This document shows, piece after piece, positions 9,538-18,197 of a stretch of 64,000 nt of DNA. Numbering within the stretch: position 1 is the first letter of the stretch; the number at the start of each line of letters is the position of its first letter. Source of the DNA: Agrobacterium tumefaciens (lineage in GTDB: Bacteria > Pseudomonadota > Alphaproteobacteria > Rhizobiales > Rhizobiaceae); the NCBI RefSeq assembly GCF_000834635.1, contig NZ_JXQV01000013.1, positions 1-64,000 on the forward strand, written 5' to 3'. The notes below the pieces were generated by a model. It was not told the DNA's origin and made no database searches. It worked only from the letters and a program-made list of their open reading frames with translations. The position numbers were made by a program, and so were the translations under genes.

Positions 9538-10386
9538 GTGAGTCGCACCTTGTCCCTTGATGTCTTGCTACTGGTGTTGCTGGGTGCGCTTTTGCATGCG
9601 GGCTGGAACGCGCTCGTCAAATCCGGTGCAGACAAGGCACTTGATGCGAGTCTGATCGCCGCCGGTGCCGCCGCCTGCTCTATTCCCTTCCTTCCTTTCG
9701 TGCCGATGCCCGGCTCTGCGGCCCTGCCCTTTCTGGTGCTGTCAGCTGTTTTGCAATTCACCTATTTCAGGCTGGTTGCCGCTGCTTACACGGTTGGCGA
9801 TATCGGCCTCGTCTACCCCATCATGCGCGGCGTGGCCCCTCTCATCGTTGCCGCCAGCAGCAATCTTTTTCTGGGCGAAACACTAAGCCCCGCCGCCATT
9901 GTCGGCATCGCCATCATCTCCTCAGGCATTCTCACCCTTGCGCTGGAAGCCCGCAGTGGCGGCAGGCGGCCTATTTTACTGGCGCTCGCCAATTCCGTTG
10001 TGATTGCGGGCTACACCTTCGTGGATGGTGTCGGCGCACGGCTTTCCACCAGCCCGCTCTCCTACACATTGTGGATGTCGCTTCTGCCGCCGATGATGCT
10101 GTTTTCCTGGGCCTTCTACCAGCGCGGCTGGCAACCGGTTGCCACGCATGTGAGACAGCACTGGTGGCGTGGTCTCGCGGGAGGCGCGGGCTCCATTCTC
10201 TCCTACGGTCTGGCGCTCTGGGCGATGACGAAGGCACCGGTTGCGGTGGTGGCTGCGCTGCGAGAAACATCCATTCTTTTCGCCATCGTCATCTCTGTCG
10301 TCATCCTCAACGAAAAGGCCAGCCTATGGCGATATCTGGCAGGCGGCGTCATCGCTTTGGGCGTTCTGACCATGCGATTAGGCTGA
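9538..10386 (+). CDS. EamA/DMT-superfamily transporter
   Basis: Inner-membrane protein of 282 residues with about ten hydrophobic segments in two repeated five-segment halves, as usual for EamA-type drug/metabolite exporters. Typical stretches are LLGALLHAGWNALVKSG near the start and LVYPIMRGVAPLIVA near the middle of the first half. The second half ends with the VISVVILNEKASLWRYLAGG pattern that often closes these proteins. The start appears to be the GTG at 9538; no strong ribosome-binding site is visible. Substrate unknown. Confidence 0.82.
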   Translation: MSRTLSLDVLLLVLLGALLHAGWNALVKSGADKALDASLIAAGAAACSIPFLPFVPMPGSAALPFLVLSAVLQFTYFRLVAAAYTVGDIGLVYPIMRGVAPLIVAASSNLFLGETLSPAAIVGIAIISSGILTLALEARSGGRRPILLALANSVVIAGYTFVDGVGARLSTSPLSYTLWMSLLPPMMLFSWAFYQRGWQPVATHVRQHWWRGLAGGAGSILSYGLALWAMTKAPVAVVAALRETSILFAIVISVVILNEKASLWRYLAGGVIALGVLTMRLG

Positions 10387-10477
10387 TTTCACCGACATTT
10401 ATTGTGGTATCATAAAACCACATCAATAACTATATGATTTTGCTTGCTATTTTCGACAGGCGCCAGAAACTATGCCG

Positions 10478-10506
10478 TTGACGGGATTTTAGCGAGCGCC
10501 TATAAG
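10478..10506 (+). promoter_or_regulatory. Promoter of the rplM-rpsI operon
   Basis: TTGACG and TATAAG are separated by exactly 17 bases, a near-consensus housekeeping promoter. Transcription would begin about 10513, giving a leader of roughly 120 bases before rplM. This leader has no obvious L13-binding or riboswitch structure that I could recognise. Confidence 0.75.
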
Positions 10507-10631
10507 CGCGCCAGACAGGATTTCCCCGGAAATGCGGTCTTTTCGGCTGTGAAGCTATGAACAGCCTCAAGCAACAAGAAACGCCTGCGTGCTCCATTGG
10601 AGCGTGACAGGTCCTAGAGAAAGTTAAAAGA

Positions 10632-11096
10632 ATGTCTACTTTCGTTCAGAAGCCTGCCGAGGTGGAGAAGAAGTGGGTCATCATCGACGCCGAAGGCCTC
10701 GTTGTTGGTCGCCTCGCCACCGTTGTTGCAACCCGCCTGCGCGGCAAGCACAAGGCAACCTACACACCGCACGTCGATGATGGCGACAATGTCATCATCA
10801 TCAATGCGGAAAAAGTTGTCTTCACCGGCAAGAAGTATTCCGACAAGAAGTATTACTGGCACACTGGTTACCCAGGTGGCATCAAGGAACGTACGGTTCG
10901 CCAGATCATCGAAGGCCGCTTCCCGGAGCGCGTTCTCGAAAAGGCTATCGAGCGTATGATTCCACGTGGTCCTCTTGGCCGTCGCCAGATGAAGAACCTC
11001 CGCGTTTACGCCGGTTCCAACCACCCGCATGAAGCACAGCAGCCAGCCGTTCTCGACGTGGCAACGCTGAACAGCAAGAACGTAAGGAGCGCCTGA
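10632..11096 (+). CDS. rplM: 50S ribosomal protein L13
   Basis: Early-assembling large-subunit protein. 154 residues, slightly longer than in E. coli because of a C-terminal tail, as in other alphaproteobacteria. Family stretches [18 protein letters not shown] and [19 protein letters not shown] are intact. It is followed two bases later by rpsI, the universal rplM-rpsI pair, and is driven by the near-consensus promoter about 130 bases upstream. GAGAAAG lies before the ATG. Confidence 0.98.
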   Translation: MSTFVQKPAEVEKKWVIIDAEGLVVGRLATVVATRLRGKHKATYTPHVDDGDNVIIINAEKVVFTGKKYSDKKYYWHTGYPGGIKERTVRQIIEGRFPERVLEKAIERMIPRGPLGRRQMKNLRVYAGSNHPHEAQQPAVLDVATLNSKNVRSA

Positions 11097-11098
11097 TA

Positions 11099-11566
11099 AT
11101 GGCCGATCTTTCCTCCCTGAAAGACCTCGCCCCTGCATCGGAAGCTTCTGCTCCCGTGCATGTTCGCAAGGTTGACACACTCGGCCGCTCTTACGCGACC
11201 GGCAAGCGCAAGAACGCCGTAGCCCGCGTATGGGTCAAGGCTGGTTCTGGCAAGATCATCATCAACGGTCGTGACTTCTCTGCGTACTTCGCACGTCCCG
11301 TCCTGCAGATGATCCTGCAGCAGCCGCTTGTTGCAGCAGCACGCGCTGGTCAGTTCGACATCATCGCAACTGTTGCCGGTGGCGGTCTTTCCGGCCAGGC
11401 CGGTGCTGTTCGTCACGGCGTTTCCAAGGCTCTCACCTACTTCGAACCAGGCCTGCGCTCGGTTCTGAAGAAGGGTGGCTTCCTGACCCGCGACAGCCGT
11501 GTTGTTGAACGTAAGAAGTACGGTAAGGCCAAGGCTCGCCGTTCGTTCCAGTTCTCCAAGCGTTAA
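11099..11566 (+). CDS. rpsI: 30S ribosomal protein S9
   Basis: Small-subunit protein whose C-terminal tail reaches the P-site tRNA. 155 residues, with the alphaproteobacterial N-terminal extension (about 25 residues), the [18 protein letters not shown] core, and the invariant basic tail ending FSKR. It starts two bases after the rplM stop. A strong terminator follows 25 bases downstream, so the operon has two genes. Confidence 0.98.
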   Translation: MADLSSLKDLAPASEASAPVHVRKVDTLGRSYATGKRKNAVARVWVKAGSGKIIINGRDFSAYFARPVLQMILQQPLVAAARAGQFDIIATVAGGGLSGQAGAVRHGVSKALTYFEPGLRSVLKKGGFLTRDSRVVERKKYGKAKARRSFQFSKR

Positions 11567-11592
11567 TCGCTTATCGGACTATCGAAATTTGG

Positions 11593-11621
11593 AAAGGCGG
11601 GGCTTCGGCTCCGCCTTTTTT
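11593..11621 (+). terminator. Terminator of rplM-rpsI
   Basis: AAAGGCGGGGC, a TTCG tetraloop and GCTCCGCCTTT with one mismatch, followed by a run of T. A classic rho-independent terminator. Confidence 0.85.
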
Positions 11622-11669
11622 ATTTGGATCAGTTCGTTCGGTCAGGCATTCACAACGAGAGCCAGCGAC

Positions 11670-13622
11670 TCACGGACGGAGAGCCGCGGCCTCTTTGGCC
11701 TCTTGCTCGTTTTCAAGCTCGTCCATGATGCCATCGACAACCAATTCGGCGCCCTTTTGCGTGTAGTGGCTCTTATCGGCTATGAAGGGTACGCTATCAC
11801 GTCCGAGATAACATAGGTCGGAGCCAGCAGGTCCGCAGAAAATGGTTTCCGGAAGTACCTTTTCGATCTCGTGATCTGCGCCACCATTCAGAATGGCATA
11901 AGCCCGCGCCGTGTCCTCCTTGAAACGCGCAACGGGATAGGCAAAATCCGGCGTGCTATCGCCCTTGATCATCATTGCCGCCATTAGTTCCGGCACTGGT
12001 TTGTTGAAACGCGGCGTTGGATACACAAGGACAACACGCTTTCCGGCTTGCTCGAGTTTCTCAACAGTCCGTTTCAGCCTATCGGCTAAGACCGGAATTG
12101 TAATCTCCGCGCCTTCCAATTCCACACCATCTACGGACATGTGGGATGCGTTGAAGAAATTAACCCATGATGCCGCAAGGACGACGACTTCAACCTCGCT
12201 CGCCAAAAGATAATCCAGAGCGCGCCGATTGAACTCCGTGCAATTGACGGCTTGGTCGACTCGCGAAGTCCAGACATCAGCGATGGGAGCGCAATAGCCG
12301 TGCGTCAACTGGATCAGTCCGGCATCGCGTTCCTTCAACTCTTCCAGCAGCGCCGGTGAGATTGAAGCGGAAATCGAGTCACCCCAGATCGCATAATGCT
12401 TTTGCGCCGCGCCGATATTGAACGTGCATTTCTCGGCGGGAAGCAAGGGAAGCCCATCCTTGGACTGGAACAGGCACAGCTTGCTCCAGACAGCGGAGTC
12501 CATGAAGCTGACAACCTTGGGATCAACTCGGAACGACAACCCCTCCTGCGCACCCCAACTGCCAAAACCGACCGCCACTGAGAGGCTGAGAGCCAACGAC
12601 ATTGCAATTCTGCGGCCGCTGGCCTGAGCGTGCCGAAACGGCTGCTCGACAAAGCGCCAGCTAACGGCTGCAAGGAGGAGCACGAGGACGATCAGGCCGG
12701 ACATCATCAATTGGGTTGGCGGCTCCAAGCTCCCGATCCTCGCAAATGCGAAAACGGGTTGATGCCAGAGATATGCGCTGAAACTTATGCGGCCGATCCA
12801 CACGAGCGGCGCCAAGGATAGCATTCGTCCCACCACCCCTGCTTGATGGGAAAACAGGATAACAAGGACGGTTCCACCAACCGGTAGCAAGGCGGCAAGA
12901 GATGGAATGCGGGTGGAGGACTCAAACAGGAAGATCGCGAAGGCAATGAGTATCAGCCCGAGCGCTGCCAGAAGACCATTTGGCCGACGCTCTCTGTCCG
13001 TCAGGTAAAATGTACAGAGAGAACCAGCCAGAATTTCCCACGCTCGCGTCGGCAACAGGTAATAGGTCGCGGAAGGGAACCACCAGGATCCTATCTCGCT
13101 TGCAATAAGGCTCGTGGCCGCCAGCACTGCTACTGTGATGAAAATAGTCCGCGTCTTCAGCCTGAAGGCAAAGAGCAATGGGAAGAGAAGGTAAAACTGC
13201 TCCTCAACTCCAAGGCTCCAAGTGTGCAGAAGCGGCACCTCTGCCGCATCGGCTGCAAAATAGTCCGTTTTTTTGAGAAAATAAAAATTCGATACAGAGA
13301 GCGCTGACAGCATCAGGCTCTTTGAAAAAGCTTCGTAAGCTCCGGGCAGCAGCAAGAACCACGCCACGGCGGCAGAACAGGCCAGCACAAAAAACAATGC
13401 CGGCAGGATGCGCTTTACGCGACGCTGATAAAATCGAGCGAGTGAAAAATCGCTTCGGCGATAGTCTTCGAGAATGATGCTGGTGATCAGATAACCGCTC
13501 AGCACGAAGAACACATCGACCCCGATGAAGCCTCCGCCAAAATGGGCGATGTTCGCGTGCGAAAAAATAACAGCAAGGACAGCGATTGCACGCAGTCCGT
13601 CAATATCGGAGCGATAATTCAT
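11670..13622 (-). CDS. OafA/YrhL-type acyltransferase with C-terminal SGNH domain
   Basis: Integral membrane O-acyltransferase that acetylates surface sugars such as O-antigen or exopolysaccharide. From the ATG at 13622 it has 650 residues. The N-terminal half is an acyltransferase-3 domain with YRSDIDGLRAIAVLAVIFSH at the start, FIGVDVFFVLSGYLI and LHTWSLGVEEQFYL, and about ten membrane segments. The C-terminal ~240 residues form a periplasmic SGNH-like domain with WGDSIS and the closing DKSHYT (Asp/His pair). A longer reading to 13754 adds 44 residues that do not look like the family start. It sits between rpsI and argC, facing rpsI. The upstream DNA is AT-rich and the ribosome-binding site poor. 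Acceptor unknown. Confidence 0.88.
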   Translation of the reverse strand: MNYRSDIDGLRAIAVLAVIFSHANIAHFGGGFIGVDVFFVLSGYLITSIILEDYRRSDFSLARFYQRRVKRILPALFFVLACSAAVAWFLLLPGAYEAFSKSLMLSALSVSNFYFLKKTDYFAADAAEVPLLHTWSLGVEEQFYLLFPLLFAFRLKTRTIFITVAVLAATSLIASEIGSWWFPSATYYLLPTRAWEILAGSLCTFYLTDRERRPNGLLAALGLILIAFAIFLFESSTRIPSLAALLPVGGTVLVILFSHQAGVVGRMLSLAPLVWIGRISFSAYLWHQPVFAFARIGSLEPPTQLMMSGLIVLVLLLAAVSWRFVEQPFRHAQASGRRIAMSLALSLSVAVGFGSWGAQEGLSFRVDPKVVSFMDSAVWSKLCLFQSKDGLPLLPAEKCTFNIGAAQKHYAIWGDSISASISPALLEELKERDAGLIQLTHGYCAPIADVWTSRVDQAVNCTEFNRRALDYLLASEVEVVVLAASWVNFFNASHMSVDGVELEGAEITIPVLADRLKRTVEKLEQAGKRVVLVYPTPRFNKPVPELMAAMMIKGDSTPDFAYPVARFKEDTARAYAILNGGADHEIEKVLPETIFCGPAGSDLCYLGRDSVPFIADKSHYTQKGAELVVDGIMDELENEQEAKEAAALRP

Positions 13623-13930
13623 CAATAAAAACCAAAAATACAACCAATAGCAATTCAAAATACAACCTTTGAAGAAACCATCTACAATGGGTTGAATGCC
13701 GCGTAAAGGCCGCAGCGGTTTTGAAAGTGCGAATTGAGCATCAAACTCCGTCAATCGGGATGAGCAGACAAATCGTCATTCCCCAAGCTCATTGCCGGGG
13801 CAACTTGAGCCATGTATATGCTTAGGCGCGCGCCTCACAGCTGGTGAAAGCGAGTTGACAGATTGAGTCAAATGCTTGGCACATTGAATCCGCCTACAAT
13901 TGTAACCTATTGAAAGTTCAGGATAAGGAC

Positions 13931-14857
13931 ATGACAGCGAAAATCTTCATCGATGGCGAACATGGCACGACAGGCTTGCAGATTCGCACACGCCTCGCCG
14001 ATCGCCGCGATATCGAACTGCTGTCCATTCCGGAAGCAGAACGCCGGAATGCGGCGATGCGAGAGGATATGCTGAACAATGCAGACATCTCAATTCTCTG
14101 CCTGCCGGACGACGCCTCCAGGGAAGCCGTGCAGATGGTATCGGGCAACAACAAGGTCCGCATCATCGATACGTCGACGGCATACCGGGTTGATCCCGAA
14201 TGGACATATGGCTTTGCCGAGATGGATGGAGCGCAGGCCGAAAAAGTGCGGTCCGCACGTTTCGTTTCGAACCCCGGCTGCTATCCAACGGGTGCAATTG
14301 GCCTGATCCGCCCGCTTCGTGCTGCTGGCATTCTGCCGGATGGCTATCCCGTCAGCGTCAACGCCGTGTCGGGTTACACCGGCGGCGGCAAACAGATGAT
14401 CGCGCAGATGGAAGACCAGAGCCGCGACGACGCTATCGCCGCCAACAATTTTCTCTATGGCCTGACACTCAAGCACAAGCATGTGCCCGAGATGAGAATT
14501 CACGGCCAGTTGGATCGCTCCCCGCTGTTCTCGCCCTCCGTCGGCCGCTTTGCGCAGGGCATGATTGTTCAGGTGCCCCTGTTTTTGAGCGACCTGAAAG
14601 AGGGCACGAGCAATGAGAGCATTCACGCTGCCCTCACTGCCCACTATGCCGGTCAGAACATCGTTAAGGTCGTGCCGCTTGAAGACAGCAAGTCGATCAC
14701 GCGGATCGATGCCGAAGAACTCGTCAATCAGGACACGATGAAGCTTTTTGTGCTTGGAAGCTCAGAACACATCAACCTCGTCGCGGTTCTTGATAATCTT
14801 GGCAAAGGCGCATCCGGCGCAGCTGTGCAGAACATGGAACTGATGCTGTCAGCATGA
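13931..14857 (+). CDS. argC: N-acetyl-gamma-glutamyl-phosphate reductase (type 2)
   Basis: NADPH-dependent third step of arginine biosynthesis, turning N-acetylglutamyl phosphate into the semialdehyde. The ATG at 13931 follows AGGATAAGGAC and gives 308 residues, the short type-2 form typical of alphaproteobacteria. The [14 protein letters not shown] nucleotide-binding start (9-22) and catalytic Cys117 in [10 protein letters not shown] are present. In rhizobia argC usually follows rpsI closely (from memory); here the acyltransferase gene lies between them. A strong terminator follows. Confidence 0.95.
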   Translation: MTAKIFIDGEHGTTGLQIRTRLADRRDIELLSIPEAERRNAAMREDMLNNADISILCLPDDASREAVQMVSGNNKVRIIDTSTAYRVDPEWTYGFAEMDGAQAEKVRSARFVSNPGCYPTGAIGLIRPLRAAGILPDGYPVSVNAVSGYTGGGKQMIAQMEDQSRDDAIAANNFLYGLTLKHKHVPEMRIHGQLDRSPLFSPSVGRFAQGMIVQVPLFLSDLKEGTSNESIHAALTAHYAGQNIVKVVPLEDSKSITRIDAEELVNQDTMKLFVLGSSEHINLVAVLDNLGKGASGAAVQNMELMLSA

Positions 14858-14896
14858 TCGACGCCTTGGCTTGAAATGCCATAGACCGGAATTTGG

Positions 14897-14927
14897 AAAG
14901 GCGGTGGAGCATCTCCACCGCCTTTTT
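14897..14927 (+). terminator. Terminator of argC
   Basis: AAGGCGGTGGAG, a CAT loop and CTCCACCGCCTT form a perfect 12-bp stem followed by TTT. It shares its leading TTTGGAAAGGCGG with the rpsI terminator. Confidence 0.85.
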
Positions 14928-14994
14928 CTATGATCACAATGAGGGGCCTACAGGCCATTCTGTCAGCGATGGCCACGGCACCCAATGACGGAAA

Positions 14995-16113
14995 TCAGCT
15001 TTGTGACACAGCCTTTGCGTCGGCAGGATATTCCCCGACGAAACCGCGCCAATGCGCGATTGCAAAAGCGAGGACCAGCAGCGCCATGCCCTGATGGGCA
15101 AGAGCCACGTGAATGTTCACGTGCATCAGCAATGTCGTGATACCGAGCGCCGCCTGAAGACAGATCAAGACGAAGAACAACACCGAACGACGGGCGTGGG
15201 GCGTGCTGGGGTTCGCGCGCAGCAGCGCAATCATATGCCAGAGCGTTGCCGCCAGCAGACCATAGGCGCCGAGACGATGCACGAACTGCACGGTCTTGGG
15301 GTTTTCAAACAGATTGATCCACCAAGGCTGTTGCAAGAAGAGATCACCGGGAATCAGCGCGCCATCCATCAGCGGCCATGTGTTGTATGAAAGCCCGGCG
15401 TTCAAGCCTGCGACAAGGGCGCCAAGATAAATCTGGAACAGACAGAAGAAGGCCAGAAACGCGGCGAACTTCCTGCCCTGTCGCTGATGGGTGGCATCTG
15501 CCGAATGGAGCGAGAGACCACGCAAGATCCACATACAGGCTGCGAAAATCAGGCAGGCAATCGTCAAATGCGTTGCCAACCGGTACTGTGAGACGTCAGT
15601 CCGGTTGACCAGACCGGATGAAACCATCCACCAGCCGATGAAGCCCTGAAAGCCACCCAGAGCGAGCAGACCAAGCAGAGGCATTTTCAAACGCTTTTCG
15701 ATGCGCCCGGTAAGCCAGAAATAGGCCAGCGGCAGCCCGAAGATCAGCCCGATTGCCCGGGCCAATAGCCGGTGCGCCCATTCCCACCAGAAGATGGTCT
15801 TGAACTCGTCCAGCGACATGCCCTTGTTGATTTCCTGATACTGGGGAATGCGCTTGTAAAGCTGGAATTCCTCTTCCCATTCAGCCACGGAAAGCGGCGG
15901 AATGGCACCGTGGATCGGCTTCCATTCAGTGATGGAAAGACCAGACTCTGTCAGTCGCGTCGCGCCACCGACCAGCACCAGACAGAAAAGCGTAAACAGC
16001 ACCACACGCAGCCAGATGCGCAAAAGATGACGGTCTTTCGCCTGCTTGTTCAAAGCGTCCGAGTGCCGCTGCTCGACAGGAATTTCTGATGTGGCCACCG
16101 TGTTTGCCCGCAT
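14995..16113 (-). CDS. ctaA: Heme A synthase (COX15/CtaA)
   Basis: Membrane monooxygenase that oxidises the C8 methyl group of heme O to make heme A for aa3-type cytochrome oxidase. The ATG at 16113 has GTGGAG at the right distance and gives 372 residues; the GTG at 16128 is too close to that site. About eight membrane segments are visible. Family signatures are GGATRLTESGLSITEW (about residue 50), FWWEWAHRLLARAIG and FVHRLGAYGLLA, whose histidines are predicted haem ligands. The paired H in LMHVNIHVALAHQG is also present. No other cta gene is adjacent. Confidence 0.95.
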   Translation of the reverse strand: MRANTVATSEIPVEQRHSDALNKQAKDRHLLRIWLRVVLFTLFCLVLVGGATRLTESGLSITEWKPIHGAIPPLSVAEWEEEFQLYKRIPQYQEINKGMSLDEFKTIFWWEWAHRLLARAIGLIFGLPLAYFWLTGRIEKRLKMPLLGLLALGGFQGFIGWWMVSSGLVNRTDVSQYRLATHLTIACLIFAACMWILRGLSLHSADATHQRQGRKFAAFLAFFCLFQIYLGALVAGLNAGLSYNTWPLMDGALIPGDLFLQQPWWINLFENPKTVQFVHRLGAYGLLAATLWHMIALLRANPSTPHARRSVLFFVLICLQAALGITTLLMHVNIHVALAHQGMALLVLAFAIAHWRGFVGEYPADAKAVSQS

Positions 16114-16263
16114 GTATTGACACTCCACAAGTCTTTAAGGTGGTTTGCAACAACACACCGTGCAAAACAAGCCCTCAGCCCCCTGCTCCACGGCAATAAG
16201 CTTTGCGGCATTGGGTCGCGCCTGTATAAGAAACCTTAGACATTAACGCGAACGGAAGACGGC

Positions 16264-16476
16264 ATGCCCCAGCGACTCAGGTCATTTATCGGCACCATCA
16301 TCATCATCTGTCTGGTAATCGCCTATGCGGTGGTCGCAACAAGCTTCGCAACAGCCGCCCTATCCACGCAACCCTGGTGGGTGCATCTAAGCTATTTCAT
16401 GGCAACAGGCCTGCTCTGGATTGTGCCAGCGATGTTCATCATCCGCTGGATGGCTGGGCCTAAGCCACAAAAGTAA
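16264..16476 (+). CDS. Small membrane protein, DUF2842 family
   Basis: 70 residues with two membrane segments (about 8-30 and 41-63), a WWVHLSYFMATGLLWIVPAMF core and a short basic tail. It matches my memory of the DUF2842 family, small inner-membrane proteins common in alphaproteobacteria and of unknown role. The ATG follows CGGAAG. It stands divergent from ctaA, a frequent neighbour in rhizobia, so a link with oxidase biogenesis is possible but unproven. Confidence 0.8.
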   Translation: MPQRLRSFIGTIIIICLVIAYAVVATSFATAALSTQPWWVHLSYFMATGLLWIVPAMFIIRWMAGPKPQK

Positions 16477-16479
16477 CTC

Positions 16480-17121
16480 TCACTCTGCTGCGAGATCAGC
16501 GGACTGAATTCCACCGATGACCATGACATCGGCATAGCCGTGTGATTGCAGTTCGAGCTGTATCTCTGCTTTTGCGGAAGCGTCCGATCCCGGAAGGGAC
16601 AGGATGACTTCAGCATCAATGTATTTCAGCAAGGTCGCGACGCCTGCAATGTCAGCGGCACCGAACTCCAGCAACACGGTGTCGTAGCTATCCGAGAGCG
16701 CATTCAGGATCATGGTCAGCCTCTCGATGAGCCTTATGGCGCTACGCGGCTGAGCGACACCCTGCGGCACGATATGTGCGCTTGAAAGGCGGTCGTGATG
16801 GATGGCTTCGCCAAATGCCGTATCTCCGAACAGGAGATCTGAAATCCCTGAGAGATCCGGCTCCTGAGACATGAGCTTCGTTGGGCAGCCGGAGGCAGTC
16901 ATATCGACCAGCACGACGGATTGACCGAGCTCGGAAATGGATCTCGCCAGCATTACGCTTGCGGTAGAGCCATCATCCCCACTGGGTGAAAGCAGGGCAA
17001 CAATCGGCTTTGCACCCCGCATGGAAAGAAAATCGGCTACGTCGTTGACCGAGAGGTTGCGACGTCTTTGCGGAGCGTCATCAAACTCACCTGCGTGAGG
17101 GGCATTTTCGTTCACATTCAT
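16480..17121 (-). CDS. CpsD/ExoP-like ATPase domain protein with degenerate P-loop
   Basis: 213 residues that resemble the cytoplasmic half of bacterial tyrosine kinases and MinD/ParA-type ATPases used in polysaccharide export. PIVALLSPSGDDGSTASVML (about 39-58) occupies the Walker A place and VVLVDMTASG the Walker A-prime place. DTVLLEFG stands for Walker B. The lysine expected before S/T is missing (GST instead of GKS/T), there is no tyrosine-rich tail and no membrane half. It may be a regulatory or inactive partner rather than a kinase. It is divergent from the Wza-type gene across 190 bases. The role is an inference from fold and context. Confidence 0.65.
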   Translation of the reverse strand: MNVNENAPHAGEFDDAPQRRRNLSVNDVADFLSMRGAKPIVALLSPSGDDGSTASVMLARSISELGQSVVLVDMTASGCPTKLMSQEPDLSGISDLLFGDTAFGEAIHHDRLSSAHIVPQGVAQPRSAIRLIERLTMILNALSDSYDTVLLEFGAADIAGVATLLKYIDAEVILSLPGSDASAKAEIQLELQSHGYADVMVIGGIQSADLAAE

Positions 17122-17260
17122 TCTCGGTTTTTTGAGCGCAGTGTTTCAATTCGGATCATCGGGAACTCTAGTTGCATCCGGTAACACAAGCGTTAAGGCG
17201 ACGCCTCAGGACTATGAAACAAGACAAAATCGAAAAGGAAATTCTTTTGTTTACTGGGTA

Positions 17261-17268
17261 TTAACCAT
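17261..17268 (+). promoter_or_regulatory. Possible CtrA-type box TTAACCAT
   Basis: The octamer TTAACCAT, reported as a binding motif of the cell-cycle regulator CtrA in alphaproteobacteria, lies 50 bases before the Wza-type gene in the divergent gap. One short motif can occur by chance, so this is tentative. Confidence 0.3.
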
Positions 17269-17311
17269 AACGCCCCGATAACTGCGTCATGACATTTCCT
17301 TCGGAGCATGA

Positions 17312-17890
17312 TTGCGGATGACATTCGCTGCCCCACCCTTGATATCGGCGTTGATCGTTGCTGTGGTAGCAACTCTCGCCGGCTGCTCGGCTTACAAGCC
17401 GGCACCGCGCGCCTTTAACGAGGCGGCGCTTGCTCCCTATCGTCTTGACAGTGGCGACCGCCTTCGTGTCAACGTTTTCGATCAGGCCGGGCTTACGAAT
17501 ACCTACACAATTGACCAAGCAGGTTACGTCGCGTTTCCTCTCGTGGGTCAGGTTTCCGCACGTGGCAAAACAGTCTCGCAGCTTGAATCCGGTATTGCGC
17601 AGAAACTGCAGCAGGGCTTCCTGAAAAATCCTGATGTGACGATCGAGATCGACCGCTACCGCCCGGTCTTTGTCATGGGTGAAGTCGGCAGGCCGGGCCA
17701 GTACTCCTATGTACCCGGCATGACAGCGCAGAATGCCATCGCCGTTGCGGGCGGCTTCACATCCAGGGCCAACCAGAGTGACGTCGATATAACCCGCAAA
17801 ATCAACGCCAATGTCATGACAGGCAGAATCATCATATCTGGACCAGTCATCGCCGGAGACACCATCTACGTTCGCGAACGATTCTTTTGA
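17312..17890 (+). CDS. Wza/GumB-type polysaccharide export lipoprotein
   Basis: Short outer-membrane/periplasmic polysaccharide export protein. The signal peptide ends in the lipobox LAGC (Cys at residue 25). The Poly_export domain follows with YRLDSGDRLRVNVFDQAG and YVAFPLVGQV, then one SLBB-type repeat with VFVMGEVGRPGQYSYVPG. At 192 residues it is half the length of Wza and lacks the C-terminal transmembrane helix, like the rhizobial short forms. The start is either TTG 17312 (GGAG five bases upstream) or ATG 17318. The sugar-phosphate transferase follows after 307 bases on the same strand. It is similar in kind to UppC of the Agrobacterium unipolar polysaccharide system, though orthology is unproven. 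Confidence 0.85.
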   Translation: MRMTFAAPPLISALIVAVVATLAGCSAYKPAPRAFNEAALAPYRLDSGDRLRVNVFDQAGLTNTYTIDQAGYVAFPLVGQVSARGKTVSQLESGIAQKLQQGFLKNPDVTIEIDRYRPVFVMGEVGRPGQYSYVPGMTAQNAIAVAGGFTSRANQSDVDITRKINANVMTGRIIISGPVIAGDTIYVRERFF

Positions 17891-18197
17891 GCCGCACCCC
17901 TCCATCCCACGGTACAGGCGCTCTACCTCAAGAGGAATTGAGACCAAGTTTGTAGCCAGGAACCAGCACGCCAAGCGCGTCGTTTCAAAATGGCCCACAG
18001 TTGCGGGTAAACAGGTATTGCGTATCCCGCGCCCTATATTTGCGAATGGACAGCTAAGCTGTTCATTCGCAATAAAAATAGTGATCGAGACTATTAAGCG
18101 GCTATTTAGACATCTGAGATTGATGTAGGCATACAAAATAAAGTGTGTTTCTAAGCATTTTTTAGGAAGTTATTTTTACTCTCTTCTCCAGTCGAGA
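17891..18197 (+). other. Long gap between the two polysaccharide genes
   Basis: 307 bases with no convincing gene. The middle holds a 15-bp hairpin (listed separately). The last 100 bases are very AT-rich and probably form the leader and promoter region of the transferase gene. Confidence 0.5.
18040..18072 (+). promoter_or_regulatory. 15-bp hairpin before the sugar-phosphate transferase
   Basis: TTGCGAATGGACAGC, a TAA loop and GCTGTTCATTCGCAA pair along their full length with one G-T wobble. It is followed by TAAAAATA rather than a T-run. It is 125 bases after the Wza-type stop and 125 before the transferase, so it may end, process or regulate transcription. Confidence 0.6.

Noticed and set aside
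13623..13754. 44-residue N-terminal extension of the acyltransferase
   Set aside because: Family members start at the YRSDIDGLRA motif; the extension has no membrane or signal logic in keeping with the family.
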